Shown in pieces: positions 1 to 13,016 of a DNA stretch of 64,000 nucleotides (position 1 is its first letter; each line of letters opens with the position of its first letter). Below the pieces are notes generated by a model. That model was not told the origin of the DNA. It saw only the letters and a program-made list of their open reading frames with translations, and made no database searches. Made by a program: the position numbers and the translations under genes. Source of the DNA: Hypericum androsaemum (lineage: Eukaryota; Streptophyta; Magnoliopsida; Malpighiales; Hypericaceae); contig OZ023189.1 of NCBI GenBank assembly GCA_963995505.1, forward strand, positions 19,615,495 through 19,679,494. Reading direction: 5' to 3'.

Positions 1-326
1 CATACGCTAGTGGCAATTTTAATAAAGCCGGTATGAACTGGACTAGCCTAGATTTTGAGATACAGGCATTAATAAACGCATTAGACAAGTTCAAATTATA
101 TATAAATAAGGAATTTACAGTAAGGACAGATTGCGAAGCTATAGTTAAGTTTTTTAAAAATGAAAATAGCAAAAAGATAAATCGAACTAGATGGATTAAC
201 TTACAAAACTTAATACAAGGCAGTGGTTATTCCATAGAATTTGAGCATATTAAAGGGAAAAATAATAGTCTCGCAGATTTATTATCCAGAAGTATTAATA
301 AGTTTTTTAATAATGCAGGAAAATAA
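1..326 (+). pseudogene. Endogenous caulimovirid pol fragment (RNase H end)
   Basis: This is the C-terminal end of a pararetrovirus reverse transcriptase/RNase H polyprotein; the reading frame enters from outside the window. Visible RNase H marks are the TDCEAIVKF segment and the terminal HIKGKNNSLADLLSR, which matches the conserved last active-site Asp region of retroelement RNase H. The frame ends at TAA 324-326 and overlaps the start of the next viral ORF by a few bases, as happens between pol and the last ORF in several Caulimoviridae. It is a relic in plant chromosomal DNA: other pieces of the same virus nearby are inverted and duplicated. Confidence 0.85.
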
Positions 327-1959
327 GATGAAGAAACGAGTTATTAAGCCTAAGGGCAAAGAGAAAATGGAAGGCGAAGGGCCAAGTACCCAAAGCCCCA
401 TTACGCCACAGACTCCACAGAAAAAAGAAGAGCCAAGTATACAGACCATACAAACAGAAGCAGCTGGTCTCCCAGCTAACATTATATACAGAAATAATTT
501 GGCAATGCCAGTTTATATAGAAGGGAATGCAAGTGGTGCTTCAGTGCCCTCTGCGAATCCAACCTTTTCACAGCATAAACAGATTAAATTCGGAACAATT
601 TTCTTAGCCGAATTCCAAGATATAGGGAATAAAAAATTTAGACCCTTCCCAGGGTTATCTATAGACAGGTCACAACAATGTCTTCTCGACAACCTGTGGC
701 ATATACAGACAGCAGGAGCAGCTACTAACTTTAAAGTACAATGCTTAAACGCCCTTAGTATGTATTTTTCAGAAAATACTCCTAAGACCTATAAAAAGAA
801 GTTTACTCATTATGTAATATATAGAGGTCTAAAAACAGGAGTGTTTAATAGCTTCGATACAGTTAGAAAATACATCTTATGTAACCAGCCTCTATATAAA
901 GGCTATTATAGTTTTGCCGAGGCTCTTGAAGAAGCCCGAGGGGCTTTTGGGCCCAACTTTTTTATTGAACCAGAAGTAGTTAGACCCTTCTCTGATGTAA
1001 CCCGGGAGGAACCAGCCCAGCTTATTCTTCGCCATGAAGATACGATTAGACAGCTGGAAGCCCAAATTGTACATCTTCAACAGCAAAATGAACAGCAGAT
1101 TAGACACGTGGAGGAAAAAAGACAAGAAGCTGAACAAAAGGCTTTAACAGCTGGAGTTACAGCTCAGAAGAATGAACAGACCATAACCATTATGGAAAAG
1201 ATGGTGGCCAAACTCAATAAATCAGGAACAGAACTAAGAAGAAAACTAGACGACACTGAGTTAAAACTGTCAACATCAAAAAGCCCCAGCAGAGACTTTC
1301 TACAGCTAAAAGCTAGACTACTCGATCTCCCAGCTCAACAGGTTCTACAGCCTCTCTTTGATGAATGGCCTGAAGGAGAAGAATTAATAAAAAAGAAAAC
1401 CGAAGAAGACCATATTGAAGATCTAGTCACAGCCCAGCAAGATTTAGTACGAATCCATCTCAAAGAAGCAAATTGGAGTTTCCAGGGGGTGGATATATCA
1501 CAGAAACCCTACAGCCTAGACAACAGAACGGTGGGACTCTTAAAGTTACACGTAGATCTAAACAAAATAGATTTACCAGCTAAACTTATCCTAAAGTTTT
1601 ATCACTTAGGGATGATAGATGTTATGATCCTAAAATTAGAAGAGGATGGAAAGATGGAAGATATTCTCCAATGGTTCGGGGAAAAATTCTTTCTGATAGC
1701 AGGAAATATGGCGGTTCGAGGACGGATCTTCTGTCTCATCGATTCAACTCTCCCAAGAGTAACAGAGTTCACTACCATCCCAGGCAAGAAGAGGATAATT
1801 CTGCTAGACGAAACAGAGTTCAAAGAAACAGAATTAAACTTAGATGCCCCCTCTCCTTATGATCTCGCTGAGATTAAAAATCCAGAAGTCTATAGATTGC
1901 TTCAGAACCCAGCCTGTCTGCCCACACCGCAAGGATGGAAGAATCTCCGACTCCTCGGA
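194..1959. repeat. Left arm of 1.77-kb inverted repeat (viral)
   Basis: Positions 194-1959 are complementary to 3421-5186 (paired positions sum to 5380) with few mismatches. The arms are separated by about 1.46 kb of other viral pieces. Both arms include the pol end and most of the transactivator-like ORF. Confidence 0.85.
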
Positions 1960-2145
1960 GAAGGACACTATACACAGATCTGGAGCACAGACCAATGGCG
2001 TATGATTTTACCACATAGTGGTGACGGAGGTCTTCTAGAGGAAAGCCACATCATCCACCTAGAAGATGAACGACAGATGGAACTAGAAGCTGCTAGTATA
2101 ACAAGTGGCGACATATCTATCCCAGACACGCATAGAGCCTACTAA
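313..2145 (+). CDS. Endogenous caulimovirid viroplasmin/transactivator-like ORF (copy 1)
   Basis: An open frame of about 610 residues directly overlaps the end of the pol fragment. I chose ATG 313 because the upstream extension of the frame lies within pol. Residues about 165-220 contain a viroplasmin-type fold signature (HYVIYRGLKTGVF, then YKGYYSFAEALEEA), the small domain shared by RNase H1 N-termini and caulimovirus inclusion-body/translation-transactivator proteins. This is followed by a Gln/Glu-rich predicted coiled coil (about 240-340) and a longer C-terminal region I do not recognise. The N-terminus is Lys-, Pro- and Gln-rich. The ORF is uninterrupted, which suggests a young integration or constraint, but the cluster is rearranged and no complete virus is present. 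Viral genus not determined. Confidence 0.75.
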   Translation: MQENKMKKRVIKPKGKEKMEGEGPSTQSPITPQTPQKKEEPSIQTIQTEAAGLPANIIYRNNLAMPVYIEGNASGASVPSANPTFSQHKQIKFGTIFLAEFQDIGNKKFRPFPGLSIDRSQQCLLDNLWHIQTAGAATNFKVQCLNALSMYFSENTPKTYKKKFTHYVIYRGLKTGVFNSFDTVRKYILCNQPLYKGYYSFAEALEEARGAFGPNFFIEPEVVRPFSDVTREEPAQLILRHEDTIRQLEAQIVHLQQQNEQQIRHVEEKRQEAEQKALTAGVTAQKNEQTITIMEKMVAKLNKSGTELRRKLDDTELKLSTSKSPSRDFLQLKARLLDLPAQQVLQPLFDEWPEGEELIKKKTEEDHIEDLVTAQQDLVRIHLKEANWSFQGVDISQKPYSLDNRTVGLLKLHVDLNKIDLPAKLILKFYHLGMIDVMILKLEEDGKMEDILQWFGEKFFLIAGNMAVRGRIFCLIDSTLPRVTEFTTIPGKKRIILLDETEFKETELNLDAPSPYDLAEIKNPEVYRLLQNPACLPTPQGWKNLRLLGEGHYTQIWSTDQWRMILPHSGDGGLLEESHIIHLEDERQMELEAASITSGDISIPDTHRAY

Positions 2146-2480
2146 TAATTATCACAGACGAAGAATTGACATTGGTACCAATTATTGTACTCTTTTACTA
2201 ATGCGCAACTTTTAGTAGTGCGCCTGTAAATTATTAGGCTTAGTGCGCTAGACAGCTGTAAGTTACTTTTAGTAGTGCGCCTACGAGCATACTTTAGAGA
2301 ATTCTAGAGGTTCTCTGCCTCTGGCACTCCTTCTATATAAGGAGCCCTCCATTCTTGTAAAAATCATCGGAAAAAACATACAAAAATTTTCCTCCTCTCC
2401 CTCATGAGTATTTAAACCTCTCTGTTTTCCCTACTTAGTTCATAGTTCTTAAGCTCCCAGATCTTCAGATCGATAAGCCT
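2146..2480 (+). promoter_or_regulatory. Caulimovirid intergenic region and promoter, copy 1
   Basis: This non-coding stretch follows the transactivator-like ORF. It holds a TATA box (TATATAAG at 2334-2341) and, upstream, an 18-bp direct repeat beginning ACTTTTAGTAG at 2208-2225 and 2265-2282, arranged like enhancer repeats in pararetroviral large-RNA promoters. The segment 2327-2480 is repeated almost exactly at 5787-5940. Activity is inferred only. Confidence 0.65.
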
Positions 2481-3002
2481 TTAAAAAAAAAAAAGAGTCA
2501 GAGTCAGTCGAACCGGCGATTGCACATAGAGCCGTCGGCACGCACCCCCTACCACTGTAAGCTCTCTCTATCCTCACCCTCTCTTACCGGCCACTCACCC
2601 CCCCTATTCTGTGATATATCCACCCCCTGGAAACTCCAATTTGCTTCTTTGAGATGGATTCGTACCCGCTTGTGTGAAACCAAGATTATCTGTATCGGTT
2701 GTGATTCTAATTTGGGATTAGCTGTTTATTAGTACTGTTTATGTACTTTGTCTATTTACTTTTGTTCTAAATTATCTTTACAAATAAGGCTTGTTATTCC
2801 TAAGGGGAAGCTAGAACTGGACTAACTGGGAAAACTATTCACCATAATTGATATCCATCACCTCTACCCTTGAGATACAGGCATTAATAAACGCATTAGA
2901 CAAGTTCAAATTATATATAAATAAGGAATTTACAGTAAGGACGGATTGCGAAGCTATAGTTAAGTTTTTTAAAAATGAAAATAGCTAAAAGATAAATCGA
3001 AC
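2481..3002. repeat. Rearranged viral fragments with a second RNase H piece
   Basis: No intact gene. 2609-2668 is a short copy of the transactivator-like ORF in reverse orientation, matching 3878-3935. 2870-3002 duplicates the RNase H coding stretch at about 56-187 but carries an in-frame TAA at about 2985. The rest (2481-2608, 2669-2869) shows nothing recognisable. The mosaic suggests end-joining of several viral fragments during or after integration. Confidence 0.65.
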
Positions 3003-3381
3003 ATGCATAAAGAAGATCTATAAAATAGAAACAGATTTAACAGGACGAACAAAAGAATTAATTAAAGATAACAATTTTAATTTTTATACTGAACGAATTA
3101 AAAAACATGAATTAGAAATTGAACTCATTAAACAAAGATTAAGAAAACTAGAAATAGAAAGAGATATGGGAAAACATAAAGAAGGTATTGATGAAATTAT
3201 TGAAGAAAATCACATGGCCGAACAGGTAGCAGAAGAAGAAGCATTTATAATCGGTGACTGTATAGCTAGTCTAATAACCTTGAAATGTAGAGTGTGGTTA
3301 GAAGATAATAAATTCCTCGATTTAACAGCTAGTATAACAAGTGGCGACATATCTATCTCAGACACGCATAGAGCCTACTAA
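3003..3381 (+). pseudogene. Viral coiled-coil ORF fragment fused to the transactivator tail
   Basis: A continuous frame runs from about 3011 to the stop at 3379-3381. Its first part is a highly charged Lys/Glu helix with heptad-like spacing (a likely coiled coil, as in virion-associated or structural viral proteins). From 3329 on it is the same 91-base segment as 2093-2183, so the last residues (ending DTHRAY) are the tail of the transactivator-like protein. The fusion is a by-product of rearrangement; the parent ORF of the coiled coil is unknown. Confidence 0.55.
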
Positions 3382-3417
3382 TAATTATCACAGACGAAGA
3401 ATTGACATTGGTACCAA

Positions 3418-5067
3418 TTATCCGAGGAGTCGGAGATTCTTCCATCCTTGCGGTGTGGGCAGACAGGCTGGGTTCTGAAGCAATCTATAGACTTCTGGAT
3501 TTTTAATCTCAGCGAGATCATAAGGAGAGGGGGCATCTAAGTTTAATTCTGTTTCTTCGAACTCTGTTTCGTCTAGCAGAATTATCCTCTTCTTGCCTGG
3601 GATGGTAGTGAACTCTGTTACTCTTGGGAGAGTTGAATCGATGAGACAGAAGATCCATCCTCGATCCGCCATATTTCCTGCTATCAGAAAGAATTTTTCC
3701 CCGAACCATTGGAGAATATCTTCCATCTTTCCATCCTCTTCTAATTTTAGGATCATAACATCTATCATCCCTAAGTGATAAAACTTTAGGATAAGTTTAG
3801 CTGGTAAATCTATTTTGTTTAGATCTACGTGTAACTTTAAGAGTCCCACCGTTCTGTTGTCTAGGCTGTAGGGTTTCTGTGATATATCCACCCCCTGGAA
3901 ACTCCAATTTGCTTCTTTGAGATGGATTCGTACTAAATCTTGCTGGGCTGTGACTAGATCTTCAATATGGTCTTCTTCGGTTTTCTTTTTTATTAATTCT
4001 TCTCCTTCAGGCCATTCATCAAAGAGAGGCTGTAGAACCTGTTGAGCTGGGAGATCGAGTAGTCTAGCTTTTAGCTGTAGAAAGTCTCTGCTGGGGCTTT
4101 TTGATGTTGACAGTTTTAACTCAGTGTCGTCTAGTTTTCTTCTTAGTTCTGTTCCTGATTTATTGAGTTTGGCCACCATCTTTTCCATAATGGTTATGGT
4201 CTGTTCATTCTTCTGAGCTGTAACTCCAGCTGTTAAAGCCTTTTGTTCAGCTTCTTGTCTTTTTTCCTCCAGGTGTCTAATCTGCTGTTCATTTTGCTGT
4301 TGAAGATGTACAATCTGGGCTTCCAGCTGTCTAATCGTATCTTCATGGCGAAGAATAAGCTGGGCTGGTTCCTCCCGGGTTACATCAGAGAAGGGTCTAA
4401 CTACTTCTGGTTCAATAAAAAAGTTGGGCCCAAAAGCCCCTCGGGCTTCTTCAAGAGCCTCGGCAAAACTATAATAGCCTTTATATAGAGGCTGGTTACA
4501 TAAGATGTATTTTCTAACTGTATCGAAGCTATTAAACACTCCTGTTTTTAGACCTCTATATATTACATAATGAGTAAACTTCTTTTTATAGGTCTTAGGA
4601 GTATTTTTTGAAAAATACATACTAAGGGCGTTTAAGCATTGTACTTTAAAGTTAGTAGCTGCTCCTGCTGTCTGTATATGCCACAGGTTGTCGAGAAGAC
4701 ATTGTTGTGACCTGTCTATAGATAACCCTGGGAAGGGTCTAAATTTTTTATTCCCTATATCTTGGAATTCGGCTAAGGAAATTGTTCCGAATTTAATCTG
4801 TTTATGCTGTGAAAAGGTTGGATTCGCAGAGGGCACTGAAGCACCACTTGCATTCCTTTCTATATAAACTGGCATTGCCAAATTATTTCTGTATATAATG
4901 TTAGCTGGGAGACCAGCTGCTTCTGTTTGTATGGTCTGTATACTTGGCTCTTCTTTTCTCTGTGGAGTCTGTGGCGTAATGGGGCTTTGGGTACTTGGCC
5001 CTTCGCCTTCCATTTTCTCTTTGCCCTTAGGCTTAATAACTCGTTTCTTCATCTTATTTTCCTGCAT
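3418..5067 (-). pseudogene. Endogenous caulimovirid viroplasmin/transactivator-like ORF (copy 2, inverted, 3'-truncated)
   Basis: This is the reverse-strand twin of the ORF at 313-2145, with only a handful of amino-acid differences in about 550 residues. It has the same start context and the same viroplasmin-type and coiled-coil regions, but the C-terminal part is missing: at 3421 the sequence jumps into a direct copy of the region after the first ORF. The near identity points to recent duplication or to two virus molecules inserted together. Confidence 0.75.
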
Positions 5068-5186
5068 TATTAAAAAACTTATTAATACTTCTGGATAATA
5101 AATCTGCGAGACTATTATTTTTCCCTTTAATATGCTCAAATTCTATGGAATAACCACTGCCTTGTATTAAGTTTTGTAAGTTAATC
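3421..5186. repeat. Right arm of 1.77-kb inverted repeat (viral)
   Basis: Partner of 194-1959. The breakpoint at 5186/5187 sits in a short homology (GATTAACTTACAAAAC) shared with the pol sequence; the 3421 breakpoint abuts a copy of 2093-2183. Confidence 0.85.
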
Positions 5187-5517
5187 TGTGACAAGTGGTA
5201 AATTAAAATATTCGCTTAGCTTGTTATAAGCGTCTTCATAGCTCATTCCTAATCCTGTCATACATTCTATTAACATATCATCTACTTGATCTTGTATGTT
5301 TAGTTCAGTAAATTTTCTATTTATTATTTGATTTATGTCTATACATACTTCCTCTGTTTTAAATCCTGCAGTTTCTTCTAGGTTTATTCCTTCTGAGTTA
5401 TCTTCTAAGCCATCATCTTCTTCGTAATAGCTATAACCTATTGTTTCTTCTAAATCTAGTATTTCTTGTTCGTTTTCTGTATCATAGATAGGGTCTCCTA
5501 ATGGTTCGTCTTAAATT
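5187..5517 (-). pseudogene. Acidic caulimovirid ORF fragment
   Basis: The reverse strand reads open through this stretch and ends with TTPLVTD-like residues at a TGA/TAA-rich junction near 5187. The encoded piece is strongly acidic (repeated Asp/Glu, for example YYEEDDGLED), resembling the acidic N-terminal region of caulimovirid coat-protein or polyprotein precursors. I cannot assign the parent ORF with certainty. It is joined abruptly to the inverted pol segment. Confidence 0.45.
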
Positions 5518-5786
5518 TTTTAACAACAAAAACAAATGTACAGTCAAGTACTATAGAAAATGAAGCTTATCAGATGTTAGGAAAAATGTTGTCACAAGAT
5601 TTAGAAAAAGGACCAGATATAAAAAGTAGCATAAACTACCCTAAAATTCAGAAATTAGAAAAATTAGGATTAATAGGGGATGATATAACAAAATCTAGAG
5701 TAAACTTTTTAGCAAAAATGAAAATCAAAAACCCTGATATCCGAATAGTAACTGCAAATATCGATTATAGCCCCCTAGATAGGGCG
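5518..5786 (+). pseudogene. Viral ORF fragment of unknown function
   Basis: The forward frame is open from about 5511 through 5786 and then runs into the duplicated promoter, so the annotated-looking ORF 5574-5867 is a chimaera. The Lys-rich segment (for example FLAKMKIKNPD) is not recognised; a movement or structural protein piece is possible from context only. Confidence 0.4.
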
Positions 5787-5939
5787 CTCCTTCTATATAA
5801 GGAGCCCTCCATTCTTGTAAAAATCATCGGAAAAAACATACAAAAATTTTTCTCCTCTCCCTCATGAGTACTTAAACCTCTCTGTTTTCCCTACTTAGTT
5901 CATAGTTCTTAAGCTCCCAGATCTTCAGATCGATAAGCC

Positions 5940-5940
<1 letters not shown>
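5787..5940 (+). promoter_or_regulatory. Caulimovirid promoter, copy 2
   Basis: Near-identical direct repeat of 2327-2480, including the TATA box at 5794-5801 and the downstream leader. It faces the neighbouring plant gene, whose start codon is about 360 bases downstream, with the (TA)n tract between them. An influence on that gene is possible but not shown. Confidence 0.65.

Positions 5941-5942
<2 letters not shown>

Positions 5943-5990
<48 letters not shown>
5943..5990. repeat. (TA)n microsatellite at the viral border
   Basis: About 24 TA units directly abut the last viral base (5940). Endogenous pararetroviruses are often found next to TA-rich simple repeats, so this may be the insertion point. 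A second short repeat, (TAAC)n, lies at about 6147-6180. Confidence 0.9.
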
Positions 5991-5995
<5 letters not shown>

Positions 5996-6146
5996 GAGAG
6001 TAACTAGAGAGGCAACTTAGGAGATTCTATTGACCAGGTAGGAAGCAGATCAGCCACCAGTGTTACGTTGATGAGAGGGAAAAGAAAAGGTGAAACGAAC
6101 AACCAACCAACCGTTAAGGGAATATTTATATTTGTGGTTGGAAAAA

Positions 6147-6179
<33 letters not shown>

Positions 6180-6300
6180 GACAGGTATATATGACTAAAT
6201 TAAATTGTGTGTGTGTTTTGTGGCGGCCAAAAGAGTAAATTGTAAACCAGACCAGATCAGATTGAATTTAATTAGGCGAGCCCGATAGGAAAGAAAGAGG

Positions 6301-7583
6301 ATGGTGAACACAACACTAAGACTGACGAGTGTTGCTGTTCCATGGCGGCGGTTGGGCTTTGGTCACAGGCCACCCAACTTCCTCAATATCCACACATCCC
6401 AACCGCCGCTCTCCCTATCATGCGCTTCTGTGGCCGCCGTTTCCACCCGTTAAGTTTCCCCTATCTAATCTAATCTAATCTAATGTTTGATTACTAACAG
6501 ACCTCTGACTATTAACCTAGTTAATAAATTATTGCAGAGTGGTCCGAATTCGCGGAGCGGGTGTCCGGAGAGTGGGACGGGTTCGGGGCGGATTTTAGTG
6601 GGGGGGACGGGAAGCCCATCCACCTCCCGGAGGCTGTCGTCCCGGAGGCCTTCAGGGAGTGGGAGGTCGAGGTCTTCGACTGGCAGACCCAGTGCCCCAC
6701 CCTCGCCTCCTCCTCCTCCCCGCTCCTCCTCTCCTACAAGACCATCCGCCTCCTCCCCACTGTCGGCTGTGAGGCCGACGCCGCCACCCGCCACTCCGTC
6801 CATCCCCGCTCCGCCTCTTCCGCCTCCGCCTTTGCCTACCACCCATCCGGCTCCTACGTGGCCGTCTGGCCCGGTCCCCACCCGCAGCAGCAGCAGCTGG
6901 AGGTGGAGCACTGCCTGGTCAACCCTCTCGACCGCGAGTCCCGCGTCCGCATTGTTCAGGTTGTTGCGGCGGCGGCGGGGTCTCTGCTCCGCGTCCAGGT
7001 CTTCCGGGAGCAGTGGTACGGGCCTTTCAGGGATGGCGACCAGCTCGGTGGCTGCGCCATCAAGGACTCGGCCTTCGCCTCCACCTCCCCGCTCGATGCT
7101 TCACTTGTTGTTGGCGCCTGGGAGGGCCCTTCTTCCGTTGCCCACTTCGCTACCAACGTCAGTTGGACGTCTTTCTTTTTGCTTTCCGTCCGTTATTACT
7201 CACTCACTTATGGTTAATGGATTGATAACACTGTTCCGTGGATGGTAGAGTTCCATTCAAGAGCTCGTCGACGGAGGAGGAATACAGAGATCGTTGAGAG
7301 ATGAACGCGGCCTGGTACTGCTGCCCAAGCAGATATGGTGTTCGGTGCGCGGGGGCCAGGACGGCGAGACTTGCTGTGAGGTCGGGTGGCTGTTTAACCA
7401 GCAATCTGCCATTACCTCTAGATGCACCTTCACTGCTGATGCCGAGCTCAAAGTAGGTTGATATATTCTCTATTGTTGTGTTCACCTTGGAGGCTCCCTC
7501 CTCGTCTATAACACGTCTTTGCTTTGGTTCAATGGCAGGAAATCTCAGTAGCGCAGGAAAGTGCAAAACCAGAGGCTGCCTAG
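6301..7583 (+). CDS. Unrecognised plant protein, probably plastid-targeted (4 exons)
   Basis: Exons inferred at 6301-6448, 6538-7157, 7249-7452 and 7539-7583; all junctions are GT-AG and the phases close, giving 338 residues. The first about 50 residues are rich in Ser, Thr, Arg and hydroxylated or hydrophobic residues with few acids, which resembles a chloroplast transit peptide. The body contains YHPSGSYVAVWPG, FREQWYGPF, VVGAWEGPSSVAHF and LVLLPKQIWCSVRGG, alternating short hydrophobic strands that suggest a beta-barrel (calycin/lipocalin-like) fold. I do not recognise the family with certainty, so no function is assigned. Exon 2 is very GC-rich. The proposed 5' exon depends on a donor at 6449 (GTTAAG). 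Confidence 0.7.
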
Positions 7584-8277
7584 CCTAATGCAAAATTTGC
7601 ATAAGCCAGGCCCCAAGTTCACTCGAGTTGATTCCAAGTCCAGTTCTAACGACAAATTCTTGGTGTTAAAAGACAACTGGTGCATATTAAAGGAAGAAAC
7701 TCTGAAATCATCCCCCATCCTCTTCTCTGCATAATGTATGCCCTAAACCCTAGACTTGTGCAATTATCTAGATCGCTACATGTAACATAGTGTTTGTTAT
7801 CTTACACCTGCCCAAATCCAAATACTCGGTCGGAATCAGACTTCCTTTGGGAGTTGCATCAAAGTGGAAATTCAGATTAACAAGACAAATTTTACATTTC
7901 TTTTCTACAGATGGAAAAATAACTTGAACGGCTGAATACCAGCACCAGCCAAGTTTTACAATGATCACAAATAATATATCCAACTAGTCACTCACAAACA
8001 TAATTGCCAAGCACCCAGATCGTGTGCTCATACATACATCCAACAACTTGAACACAAATCTAAATGGCTTCTTCACCGTATCGTTCTCCTCCGGTAGCTG
8101 TGCAGCCTGTCATTTCACTCCACCAAGTTAACATCAGCTCTGCAGAAACACACACGATCTACGACCCACACCAAAATGTTCAAAGTTAACCCATCCTTTG
8201 TTATGACACATATAATCCAAAAGCTTTGCTACAAAACAGAGAGGGCTACCTACCTGTTGATAACCTCCGATCACAAG
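7584..8277. other. Intergenic, 3' flanks of convergent genes
   Basis: Convergent 3' ends of the preceding forward gene and the CDPK on the reverse strand. No coding region, RNA gene or repeat is supported; presumably 3' UTRs and polyadenylation signals. Confidence 0.6.
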
Positions 8278-10907
<2,630 letters not shown>

Positions 10908-13016
10908 GAAACAGTCTCGTCTTCAATTACAAGTCGATGCTGTCTTCTTCTTCATGCCAATAACAATCTGGGTATGTCATCAATTGCACTGCCAAATCCA
11001 AACCATCCAAATTTAGAAACTTTTTCTGTCCACCCACACCCACACCCACACCCACATAGATGTTTGAATCAAATTAGAATGCAACAGCAACAACAAACGC
11101 AACGCACGAGACAGAAATCAGAAGCACACAAGTCCCTCTCTCTCTCTACATGGGAAAGGCAGCCTTTTTCGTTTATAGCAAATCGGTAACTCCTAACCAA
11201 TTAAAGGTTGATCCTTTAAAGGTAAGTTTTAGCAGCAATCACATATGCCTTCTTGTTCCTGCTCCTCTAGTTTAGGAAGGGCCTATCAACCGGTCAAATC
11301 CCAAACAGAGACAACTTTGGGAAGACTTACAAATCGGAGAGGGAACATAAACGGAAAAGTAATTAATCTGCAAAGAGAATAATAGAGATGAGGAAGCGAA
11401 GAGAGGGTCACCTGGTGCGTGAAAAGGGAGGGGAGGGGTGGGGAAAGATGGGATCCGGTGGCAGCCACTCTAATTATACTTCAAAAAAAAAATGAAGGAA
11501 GTAAAAATAGTTCAGGGATTGGGAACCAAGGGAATAGCAGCAATAGGTGGAGGAGGCTTCCCTGGAAATGAAGAAAATGGCATCCGTTTCCCCTTTTCTT
11601 GAGTTGAGATAGGGGGGGAGAGGGGCGAGCGTATAATAGATTATTATTATAGCTGAAATTAAATTTAAAAAGGTGATTATTAAGTTATATAATATAGTCT
11701 TAGTGGATTTAAAATAAGGAAGAAGAAGTAAAGGAAAGGAGGAAGTAGTGATAATGGTAACTAGCAATGGATTAAATGGGTAATGGGGAGAGACGGTGAG
11801 AGAGAAGCATCCCGGAAATTTCAAAGTAGAGAGAGATAGAGAGTGTTGACCGGTGACGCAGAAAAGCTGATGTCTGCTGCTCTTTTCTTTATTTATTTAT
11901 TTTTGGAGTGGATTGACAATTTCCTGGAAATAGCAAAGCCAAAAAGGGAATGAAACGTTGGCCAGACATTAATAAACAGAGTTTCTCAAACAAAAAAAAA
12001 GACAGAAGATCCTAAACCCCTTTTTAAAACAAAAGTAATTAATAATAGCAAATAGCACCAATTTTCAGCTGGTATGGTATGGATAATTGTTACTGACTAT
12101 TCAGCTGGTATGGGCTGGGCAGCTTCTTGTTTGAGGTTGGCTGGTCTCACGTTGACTTTTGCCTCAATTGGACAGCTTCTTTTTTTCACGTGTTTTATTT
12201 CCATTCCAAGTGAAATTGTAATGAATGGTCAGTTAGGCTAATGAATGAATGGGGTGATGATGTCGAAAAGTTGTAATTTTTTTTCTTTACAATGAGAGGC
12301 AGCCGATGATTTGAGAAGAAATGGTCAAAGACTAATCTCAGCCATCCCCTGGCCAAGTTGACTCAGTCCAAGTCCCAATCTTCCATTCCATAGAAATAAA
12401 AGTACACATATGGGCTCTCGTTGACGTTGACGGAATCGGCCAAGTTATTGTGAAAATAAAATTAGAAAGAGAGTGACCTTTCCCCCAATTGTTTGGCGGA
12501 TGGAAAATAAAATGAAATATTATATAAAGATATGAAAGAATCTGGCAATTGTTATTCTTGTTTTTCGGATTATATATTTAAATATTTGGTTTAGCTGAAT
12601 AGGGCAGTAAAGCAAACTCCGAAACATTCCTTCCACTCCATACAAAAAGTATACAAATGGGCCCCATCCAGCCCCCTTCTCTGTAAAATCAATGCAACTG
12701 CTAGGCAGAGAAGGCCCTAGTTAACTATCTGGGCCCTGAGCTGATGATGTTCGATTACAAAAACTATATGGGCCATGATCCGCCCAGTCCAAATGAAAGT
12801 CTGAAAAATTTACAAGCAGGGGATATGCATGACGATGAGATATGTCCCTAAAGAAGCAAAACAAAGCAATGCCTAAGGCCAAGGCTAAGAGATTTTCGGT
12901 GCAGTTGGTCGCTCGTGGAAACTTGAGCAAGTTAAGTTGGTGGAAGCAGCACTACCAGTAGATAGAGCTACCTACCATAGCAGCCCAACTGGTTAATCAT
13001 ATGGACGCCCTCTGCT
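10908..13016 (-). promoter_or_regulatory. Upstream region of the CDPK gene
   Basis: About 2.1 kb without a supported ORF, upstream of the reverse-strand CDPK and downstream of the phosphate carrier. It contains a CACACC-type simple repeat near 11033-11060 and a cluster of WRKY-type W boxes: TTGACC 11846-11851, TTGACT 12152-12157, TTGACC (reverse) 12323-12328, TTGACT 12358-12363, and paired TTGACG at 12421-12432. A 5' UTR intron is possible but was not resolved. Confidence 0.5.

Noticed and set aside
6480..6911. Gly-rich reverse-strand frame and other overlapping frames in 6480-7250
   Set aside because: Shadows of GC-rich exon 2 of the forward gene, whose splice phases close.
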